From positions 1 through 14,130 of the forward strand of contig JBGOVA010000121.1 in assembly GCA_041477875.1 (NCBI GenBank): a DNA stretch of 14,130 bases, read 5' to 3'. A model generated the notes under the pieces. That model did not search any database and was not told the DNA's origin. It was given only the letters and a program-made list of their open reading frames with translations. Both the position numbers and the translations under genes were made by a program. This stretch comes from SZUA-430 sp041477875 (GTDB lineage Bacteria; Pseudomonadota; Alphaproteobacteria; Micropepsales; Micropepsaceae). Below, in pieces: positions 1 through 4,689 of this stretch. How positions within the stretch are numbered: the first letter of the stretch is position 1; each line of letters opens with the position of its first letter.

Positions 1-1
1 A

Positions 2-190
2 GTGCGCTTCGAGGATCTGGGCGATGAAACGCGCGTGACGGTCGAACACCGCGGGTGGGACAGCGTTCCGGCCGATCACGTCGCCAAGCATCGCTTTCCC
101 GAGACCATATTCCTGCGCCGGCATGCGGAATGGTGGCGCGACCTGCTTGAAGCGATGCGGGCACGGGCCCAGAGTGAGGCGCGTGAATGA
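2..190 (+). CDS. AHSA1/SRPBCC-family protein, C-terminal fragment
   Basis: This is the last 62 codons of a gene that begins upstream of the window, so the GTG at the left edge is probably an internal valine. The visible part contains 'TRVTVEHRGWDSV' followed by an amphipathic helix with 'RRHAEWWRDLLEAMR'. That is the pattern at the end of AHSA1-like (Hsp90 ATPase activator homologue, START/SRPBCC fold) proteins, where the last strand is followed by a long helix closing a hydrophobic cavity. Bacterial members bind small hydrophobic ligands and mostly have no assigned reaction. They are often cytoplasmic partners of ArsR-type regulators, but the upstream neighbour cannot be seen. The stop overlaps the next start as ATGA, implying translational coupling. 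The family call rests only on the C-terminal pattern. Confidence 0.75.
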   Translation: MRFEDLGDETRVTVEHRGWDSVPADHVAKHRFPETIFLRRHAEWWRDLLEAMRARAQSEARE

Positions 191-654
191 CGGGGGTTCT
201 TGTGCGGGCGTCTTCGATCTTTGTCGTTGTCCTATTGCTGATCGGCGGCGCCGGCCGCGCGCTGGCGGCAGCGCAGGACGATTTCGCGAGAGGCTTATCG
301 GGTCCGTGGGGGCGCGTGGACGCGAACTGGCGGCCGCTGATCGGGGCGCTGTCGAAGAATTCTTGCCCGCTTGCCGGCGTCTCGCGGCGGGAGAATGTGG
401 GGTTGTTCGGCGAGGGCGGCGCGATGTGGATCGAGCCGACTTTCGCCGGTGCGCTCGACGTCTATGACGGCGGTCCGGTGCCGCGGCTCTTCGCGTTCGT
501 GCGGATGGACGGCGACGGCGCGGCGGTCTATCGCGAGGCGGGGGTCGAGCGGCGTTTGGCGCGCTTGGGCGCGGACAGGTTGAGCGAAAATCGGCTGCCG
601 GTGGTCGAGGGATTGCCGGGAACGAACTACGTGCGTTGTCTCAAGAAGCGTTGA
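187..654 (+). CDS. Small exported protein of unknown function
   Basis: This gene encodes 155 aa. I do not recognise the family. The N-terminus is a standard Sec signal peptide: a short Arg-containing start, a hydrophobic core around residues 9-22, and a likely cleavage after 'ALAAA' near residue 29. The mature part is about 125 aa and has just two cysteines, one in 'KNSCPLAG' (about residue 60) and one near the C-terminus in 'YVRCLKKR'. They could form a disulfide tying the two ends together, which fits a periplasmic location. The start codon overlaps the stop of the upstream AHSA1-like gene (ATGA), so the two are probably one transcript and translationally coupled. No catalytic motif is visible. 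The function is unknown. Confidence 0.7.
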   Translation: MTGVLVRASSIFVVVLLLIGGAGRALAAAQDDFARGLSGPWGRVDANWRPLIGALSKNSCPLAGVSRRENVGLFGEGGAMWIEPTFAGALDVYDGGPVPRLFAFVRMDGDGAAVYREAGVERRLARLGADRLSENRLPVVEGLPGTNYVRCLKKR

Positions 655-664
655 GCCCGCGAGA

Positions 665-877
665 TCAGGCCGCCTTGTCGCACATTCTCTTCTTGAGCCG
701 CGTCGAGAGATGTTCGCGCAGCGCGTCGCCGGAGACGCGGGCGAGGTCTTCCCGGAACGCTTCCGCCAGGACGCGATGAACAAGCAGGTACGACTCGTTC
801 ACGCCCTTACCGTGACGCTTCGCTTCGTCGCGTAGCGCGGGGCCCAAGGCCACCATTTCGAAGAGCCGATCCGGCAT
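665..877 (-). CDS. Small helical cytoplasmic protein, unknown function
   Basis: This gene encodes 70 aa, charged and predicted almost wholly alpha-helical, with no signal peptide or membrane segment. The central part 'NESYLLVHRVLAEAFRED' looks like an amphipathic helix, and the C-terminus is basic (RLKKRMC). I do not recognise a named family. The start is supported by a Shine-Dalgarno-like GGAG seven bases before the ATG. It converges on the exported-protein gene, ending 10 bp from its stop. The upstream gap is long and carries a weak EcfG-like promoter match, so a stress-response role is conceivable but speculative. It is probably real, given its start signal and codon use. Confidence 0.6.
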   Translation of the reverse strand: MPDRLFEMVALGPALRDEAKRHGKGVNESYLLVHRVLAEAFREDLARVSGDALREHLSTRLKKRMCDKAA

Positions 878-1289
878 GTCTTCACTCCGCCTGTCGCGTT
901 TCGTTCAGTCGCCAGCAGGAGTGCTCAGCCGACGACTCCAACCTCCACCTGCAAACGATGTTGACACAGCGAATGTTACATGTCGCCGTCTGTTTGGTGA
1001 CAAATTGCCCACGCGATGAAAGATGCGTAAACGCGATCGCCTCGATCCGACCGATCGTCCGTGTACGGTTGCATTGCAGCATGACGTCCGCGGAGCGTTT
1101 GAAAGCGAATCACGCGGGCGAAAGTCCCGGCCCTTCGCAAGTGCACAGCGGGCCGGCCGGCAACTGCGGCCCTTTTAACGTCGGCAAAAATCTGTGAACA
1201 ACTTCGCGTCACGGTGCGGCAAGCGCGCGTTTTCCCGACGTAATTTCGACATCTTTAACCGTGCCGGCGGTTCCGGCACGGGCAGCGGG
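878..1289. other. Gene-free interval of about 410 bp
   Basis: No convincing gene was found on either strand. The open frames here use codons unlike the neighbours and lack start signals. The right end holds an inverted repeat behind the phasin-like gene. The left end should hold the promoter of the 70-aa gene. On the minus strand GTAAC (975-979) and CGTT (954-957) are 17 bases apart, one mismatch from the alphaproteobacterial EcfG consensus GGAAC-N16/17-CGTT. That match is weak. A small RNA cannot be excluded by eye. Confidence 0.5.
1259..1281 (-). terminator. Perfect 9-bp inverted repeat after the phasin-like gene
   Basis: CCGTGCCGG and CCGGCACGG flank a 5-base loop, starting 9 bp past the stop of the minus-strand gene. 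The GC-rich stem and the position fit a transcription terminator. Only two T residues follow directly on the minus strand, so it is not a classical U-tract terminator and may only stabilise the 3' end. Confidence 0.5.
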
Positions 1290-1751
1290 TCAGACCGAGT
1301 CGTGATCCGTGTGCGGTTTCTGGCGCGTGCCGTTGTGCTTTTTCGCAACGATATGGTCGCCCGTTTTGCCGTTCAGCGGGCGCTGCTTCATCTCGGCGGG
1401 AAGCTTGACCTCGCCGTTCTCGGCAAGCTGCGTCGTGATCTTCGACATCATTTCGAACTGCGTCTGCACGTCGTCCATGATGCGAGCCATGGCGCCGGAA
1501 ACCCAACGCTGCCAGGCCTCGGCGCGCTTTTCGTGGTCGGCCTCGCTGCTCACCTCGCTCAGCATCGTGATCGTAGCTTCCGCGCCTTGGCGGCGGCGTT
1601 CGAACCACTGATCGAGATTGCTGTGGAAGTTGTCGAGCATGCGTTTTTGCAGGGAAAACACACGCTTCATCGACTCGAGATACGCGGCGTTGGGGAACGG
1701 CACGTTCATCAGGTCGCTCAAGACTTCCGAGGGGGTCTTTTCGTCTGACAT
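1290..1751 (-). CDS. Phasin-like protein
   Basis: This gene encodes 153 aa, starting MSDEKTPSEV. The start was chosen because a purine-rich GAAGGAAG precedes this ATG; the frame stays open 29 codons further upstream but that stretch is not protein-like. Most of the protein (residues 15-120) is predicted long amphipathic helix, including 'QWFERRRQGAEATITML' and 'FEMMSKITTQL', with a hydrophilic basic tail. That layout, the length and the sequence style match the phasin family, small proteins that coat polyhydroxyalkanoate granules and control their number and size. No PHA synthase or depolymerase is visible nearby, so the role in PHA storage is inferred. The gene stands alone, with an inverted repeat downstream and a long leader upstream carrying a palindrome and an FNR-like site. 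Confidence 0.65.
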   Translation of the reverse strand: MSDEKTPSEVLSDLMNVPFPNAAYLESMKRVFSLQKRMLDNFHSNLDQWFERRRQGAEATITMLSEVSSEADHEKRAEAWQRWVSGAMARIMDDVQTQFEMMSKITTQLAENGEVKLPAEMKQRPLNGKTGDHIVAKKHNGTRQKPHTDHDSV

Positions 1752-1804
1752 CGGCTTTCTTCCTTCAATCACTCTTCCCCGAGTCCGGGGGCGGGCGGCG
1801 GGGG

Positions 1805-1817
1805 CGTTGCTGCAACG
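1805..1817. promoter_or_regulatory. Palindrome CGTTGC-T-GCAACG upstream of the phasin-like gene
   Basis: Perfect 6+6 inverted repeat with a one-base centre, 54 bp before the ATG on the minus strand. The position suits an operator. Phasin genes are often controlled by PhaR, whose sites are rich in TGC/GCA, but the spacing here does not match the PhaR sites I know, so the regulator is unassigned. Confidence 0.3.
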
Positions 1818-2040
1818 GACCTCATCAATGACGCACACATAAGGTGCACGACGGCCCGATCGAAGTTCCGGGTGGCGAGGATGCTTCTACTTTAGGGTGA
1901 GAAGCTTTCCATTCTGCCAAAATCGCGGCCAAATCCACGCATGTGCCGTGTGGCCGGAGTTGTGCCGCAGAGAAATCCGGCTTGCGCTCTTACGATCGGC
2001 GCGCTGGGCACGTCATGTTTAACAAAATAAACCGACTTGT

Positions 2041-2072
2041 CCCAGGCCATCTTTGATCAAGATCAGCCTTGG
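2041..2072. promoter_or_regulatory. Hairpin containing an FNR/FixK-like site
   Basis: TTGAT-CAAG-ATCAG (2053-2066) matches the FNR/FixK consensus TTGAT-N4-ATCAA at 9 of 10 positions. It is embedded in a larger imperfect palindrome: AGGC pairs with GCCT and ATCTT with AAGAT around a 5-base loop. It lies 26 bp past the methyltransferase stop and about 300 bp before the phasin start. Read on the minus strand, a TTATTT lies 22 bases after the box, near class II spacing. It may be an anaerobic promoter element, a transcript-end hairpin, or both. No U-tract follows. Confidence 0.4.
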
Positions 2073-2097
2073 CAGGATTGCTTCTTATTAAAATTGT

Positions 2098-2613
2098 TCA
2101 CTTCTCACGTTTGTGCGCGGCCCACGGGATCATGCGCGGGATCCAATGGGGGACATGGGCGCGAAAGGCCTCGTACTGCGCGCCGAAGGTTCGCGCCAAC
2201 GTCGGTTCCTCGTACAGAACGACGAAGGTGTGGCTGGCGAGCCAGACCAACGCACCGTAAAGCAACAGTCGGATGTCGGCGAAGAGCAGCGCCTGGCCCA
2301 GGATCGCGCTCACGACGCCGACATACATCGGATTGCGCACATGGCGATAAAGGCCCGAGACGACGAGGTGGCGCGTCGGCAGCACGGGGGCGGGCGTACC
2401 AAGGCCCTGGAGGGCAAAGCGCGCGAAAGAGTCGATGAGAACGGCGGCCCCGCCCACTGTGAGAGCGGCGCCGACAAGGCGTGTTGGTTCTGCGTCGAGG
2501 AACGGCGGCATGAACTGCCAACGCGAGATCCAATAGGGGACCAGCCCTGCGACGGTGCAGGGCGCGATGACGAAGAAGATGATCGAGCCAAGGACGGCTC
2601 CGCCACGTCTCAT
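2098..2613 (-). CDS. Isoprenylcysteine-methyltransferase-like integral membrane protein
   Basis: This gene encodes 171 aa with about four membrane segments (roughly residues 7-27, 44-64, 95-112, 115-133). The C-terminal half carries the signature of the ICMT/PEMT-like methyltransferase superfamily: 'LYRHVRNPMYVGV' (88-100), then 'YEEPTLARTFGAQYEAF' with a conserved Glu and Tyr, and 'HVPHWIPR' (153-160). In characterised relatives these bind S-adenosylmethionine at the membrane face and methylate a lipid or isoprenoid-type substrate. Bacterial members of this size mostly have unknown substrates. It starts 12 bp after the stop of the cytochrome-like gene, so the two probably share a transcript. 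The family call is firm; the substrate cannot be told. Confidence 0.85.
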   Translation of the reverse strand: MRRGGAVLGSIIFFVIAPCTVAGLVPYWISRWQFMPPFLDAEPTRLVGAALTVGGAAVLIDSFARFALQGLGTPAPVLPTRHLVVSGLYRHVRNPMYVGVVSAILGQALLFADIRLLLYGALVWLASHTFVVLYEEPTLARTFGAQYEAFRAHVPHWIPRMIPWAAHKREK

Positions 2614-2625
2614 CGCGCGACCTTA

Positions 2626-3210
2626 TCACGCGGCGGGGCAGTGGGCCCCTTTCTTGATCCAGGTTTCGAGGGCCGCGACGAAAGCCTTGTGGTCGAGGGC
2701 CGGTGCTTGGCGTTTCCCGCCAGGTGACCACGCCCACAGAACCAACGGATCGGCGCGCATGTGCTCGATCACTCTTTCACCGGTGCGGCCGCCGTTCTTT
2801 TTCGGGTCGATGAGTGCCGCGCACAACGCTGCCGGCGAGAGGTCCGTCCATCCCATACTGAGCGGCGCCATGTGCCAGTCCTTGGCGCCGGCGATGCTCA
2901 TCATGTCTTGGTTCTGATCCTTGTGGCAGTTCGCGCATCGCATGCCGGGCGCGCCCTTGCCGTCGGGCCCGCGCATGACGTTGAAGGTGTGGCGGTGGCG
3001 GTCGTCGCCTTGCGTCGGCCAGTCGACCATCGTGTGGCAGTTCATGCAGCGCGGACTCGCGAACACTTTCGAGGCTTCGAGGAAGGCGGCGATGGAGGCA
3101 TCTTTATCCGTGCTTGCGCGCGCGGCCGTGCCTTCGTGCCCGATCAGCATCGCCGCCGCGACAAGCAACACCATGACACCTAGGGCCAAGACTCCGGAAC
3201 GAGCCGTCAT
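2626..3210 (-). CDS. Putative di-heme c-type cytochrome
   Basis: This gene encodes 194 aa, starting MTARSGVLAL. I chose this ATG because GGGAG lies five bases before it and a signal peptide (core about residues 6-23) follows at once. Two covalent haem attachment motifs are visible: CMNCH (55-59), in 'ASPRCMNCHTMVDWP', and CANCH (92-96). It is rich in His and Met that could be axial ligands ('DDRHRHTF', 'DWHMAPLSMGW'). The pattern 'CMNCHTMVDWPTQGDDRHRHTFNVMRGPDGKGAP' region resembles small periplasmic proteins often annotated as isoquinoline 1-oxidoreductase subunit, although no molybdopterin dehydrogenase gene is nearby. The inferred role is periplasmic electron transfer. The methyltransferase-like gene follows 12 bp downstream; upstream is a divergent gene. 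Confidence 0.8.
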   Translation of the reverse strand: MTARSGVLALGVMVLLVAAAMLIGHEGTAARASTDKDASIAAFLEASKVFASPRCMNCHTMVDWPTQGDDRHRHTFNVMRGPDGKGAPGMRCANCHKDQNQDMMSIAGAKDWHMAPLSMGWTDLSPAALCAALIDPKKNGGRTGERVIEHMRADPLVLWAWSPGGKRQAPALDHKAFVAALETWIKKGAHCPAA

Positions 3211-3420
3211 TTGTGCTCCCGTTCGACCTTCGGTCCGATTTGACGCGGCATTGAGGCATACAGGCAAGCGCCACGGTCGAATTTCGCAATGTTTCGATCG
3301 ATTTGCCCGGCCGGCCGTGGCCCCCGCATCACTTTGCCGTTCGTCAGCGACCCGCGCGGGATCGTTGACGCGCGAACGGGCCGTGGCAGGATCGCGATAT
3401 CAACCGGGGAGGTTTCTGCC

Positions 3421-4005
3421 ATGCTTCGTCTTTTGATCGCCGCCGTCGCCGGCGGCGTTGCCATGTTCGTGTGGTCGTCGATTGCACATATGGCATTGCC
3501 GCTGGGGGAGACCGGCATCCGCGAATTGCCGAACGACGAGGCGGTCGTGGGTGCGCTGAACACGACGCTCGGCACGCAAGACGGCTTCTACATATTCCCC
3601 GGCACCGGCTTGGCGCCGGACGCGACGGCCGAACAACAGGAGGCCGCGATGAAGGACTACGACCAAAAGCTTGCGACGCGTTCGTCGGGCCTCATCATCT
3701 ATCATCCGCCGGGCGAAGAAGGGCTGACGCCGAAACGGCTGGCGATCGAATTCGCGACAGAACTCTTCGAAGCGTTCATCCTTGCGATCGTTCTCGCGAC
3801 GACGGTGCTCACCTCGTTCGCGGCGCGCTTTGGGTTGGTCGCGGCGATCGGCGCCGCCGCCGCGGTCACGACGAACCTGCCGTATTGGAACTGGTACGGG
3901 TTTCCGGTGGACTACAGGCTGTCCTACATGTCGATCGAGTTCGTGGCGTATTTGGCCGCGGGGCTCGCCGCCATGTTCATCGTGAGGCCGATCGCGAAGG
4001 GGTAG
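3421..4005 (+). CDS. Small integral membrane protein, unknown function
   Basis: This gene encodes 194 aa. The start was chosen at MLRLLIAAV because a strong GGGGAGG lies eight bases before it; the frame is open further upstream but that part is not protein-like. One hydrophobic segment at residues 2-20 is followed by a region of about 95 residues with 'YIFPGTGL' and 'LIIYHPPGEEGLTP', then three more hydrophobic segments: about 122-140 ('LFEAFILAIVLATTVL'), 141-158, and 168-190. The soluble region probably faces the periplasm. Similar hypothetical membrane proteins occur in proteobacteria, but I know of no assigned function. It is divergent from the cytochrome-like gene across about 210 bp, so the two may share a control region. 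Confidence 0.75.
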   Translation: MLRLLIAAVAGGVAMFVWSSIAHMALPLGETGIRELPNDEAVVGALNTTLGTQDGFYIFPGTGLAPDATAEQQEAAMKDYDQKLATRSSGLIIYHPPGEEGLTPKRLAIEFATELFEAFILAIVLATTVLTSFAARFGLVAAIGAAAAVTTNLPYWNWYGFPVDYRLSYMSIEFVAYLAAGLAAMFIVRPIAKG

Positions 4006-4687
4006 GCGCGTTCTCGCGGAGGACAAGTGCGGCCGGGACACGCCGGGCGACATTTGGCCAGTCGCGTGGCGTCGGCACCTGGCAAAAGCGAAGCGAGATG
4101 CCCATGTAGCTCCGGTCGAGGCTTTCCGGTGAAGGCCTCAAGGGCCCCAAGTGCGCGCGTGACGAAAGAACCGCCCCGTCTTGATGCGAAGGCCGCCAAT
4201 GTGCGAGCCGGCGCGGACGCGTGGGTTCTTGCGGCGTTTCTTCTTGTGTTGGGCGTGGTTGCCGCAGCGCCTGCGCCATCGGCCTCGGCGCCGCTTTTCG
4301 GTTTGCAGTTGCAGGGTGGAAAGGCGCCGCAGCGTGGTGCGGCGGTCGACACGGCGCACCGTGAAGCGATACGCGCTCATTCATTCGTCGTTCGTGTGCT
4401 GCTGCCGAAGGATGCGGGCGGCGGCAAGGATCTGTTCGGTGCTCGCGAACCGCGCGTGCTTGTCCTCTCCGTTGCCTGCGTTTGCCCCTCGCGCGATGAC
4501 CGTTGCGGCGATGACGTATCCACGCGCGGCTTCGATGCGCGCGCGCCGCCCGCGCTGACGGCATGATGCGCCCTACGCGCTGACGGCGGTCGCCGGCGGC
4601 GCTTCATCGATTTCCTCGACACGCTTTGCCGCCGCTCGCGCGGGCGATGCTCGCGCGCGCGGCAAGCCCAAGATTTCGGACAACACC
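4006..4687. other. Interval without a confident gene, upstream of secDF
   Basis: About 680 bp. No intact gene can be defended on either strand, and yajC, which often precedes secDF, is not here. One plus-strand frame is open from 4027 to 4566 but its base composition by codon position is atypical. A minus-strand frame looks more coding-like and is described separately. A 12-bp direct repeat CGCGCTGACGGC occurs at 4551-4562 and 4576-4587. No recognisable tRNA, RNase P or tmRNA signature was seen. Confidence 0.55.
4138..4380 (-). CDS. Possible small, very basic protein, unknown function
   Basis: 80 codons encode a strongly basic protein: about a third of residues are Arg or Lys, with 'EKRRRGRWRRR' and 'KKKRRKN' near the middle. 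Codon third positions are mostly G or C, as in neighbouring genes. By hand count over 4141-4560, G+C by position fits a minus-strand reading (about 66, 58 and 78 per cent) better than the overlapping plus-strand frame. The ATG follows directly on a TGA that ends another coding-like stretch in the same frame, which could be coupling or a stop within a decayed gene. No family is recognised. A nucleic-acid-binding role would be a guess from charge alone. Confidence 0.3.
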   Translation of the reverse strand: MSAYRFTVRRVDRRTTLRRLSTLQLQTEKRRRGRWRRRCGNHAQHKKKRRKNPRVRAGSHIGGLRIKTGRFFRHARTWGP

Positions 4688-4689
4688 AT
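4381..4689 (-). pseudogene. Coding-like minus-strand stretch interrupted by a stop
   Basis: In the same frame as the basic 80-aa reading frame there are two further stretches. The first begins MVLSEILGLPRARA and has 38 codons ending in TAG (4573-4575); the second has 63 codons (4384-4572) containing 'ARIEAARGYVIAATVIARG' and 'ASTEQILAAARILRQQ', ending in TGA (4381-4383). The second reads like real protein but has no ATG, GTG or TTG start in frame. An ATG in a neighbouring frame (4560-4562) sits just before a run of alternating C and G, so a one-base change or sequencing error there could join them. The family is not recognised. The left end overlaps the secDF start on the opposite strand. Confidence 0.3.

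Larger units (their letters stand above)
1752..2097. other. Intergenic region upstream of the phasin-like gene
   Basis: About 345 bp without a credible gene. On the minus strand only very short frames exist. It contains a 13-bp palindrome (1805-1817) 54 bp before the phasin start, and near its right end a hairpin that includes an FNR-like half-symmetric site (2041-2072). It is more AT-rich between 2018 and 2110 than the flanking genes, as expected for promoter DNA. Confidence 0.6.

Noticed and set aside
961..989. TTGACA at 961 as a plus-strand sigma-70 promoter
   Set aside because: No acceptable -10 hexamer occurs at 16-18 bases and no plus-strand gene follows.
882..1082. 66-codon minus-strand frame upstream of the 70-aa gene
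   Set aside because: Its codon use is unlike its neighbours, it is rich in Cys, Trp and Arg, and it has no start signal.
1255..1608. Minus-strand 117-codon frame overlapping the phasin-like gene
   Set aside because: It is an out-of-frame reading of the phasin-like gene, which has the better start signal and composition.
4027..4566. Plus-strand frame of 179 codons with a hydrophobic stretch resembling a signal peptide
   Set aside because: Its codon-position composition is wrong (first position richer in G+C than third), it has no ribosome binding site, and the part after the hydrophobic stretch looks random. Kept only as part of the unresolved interval.
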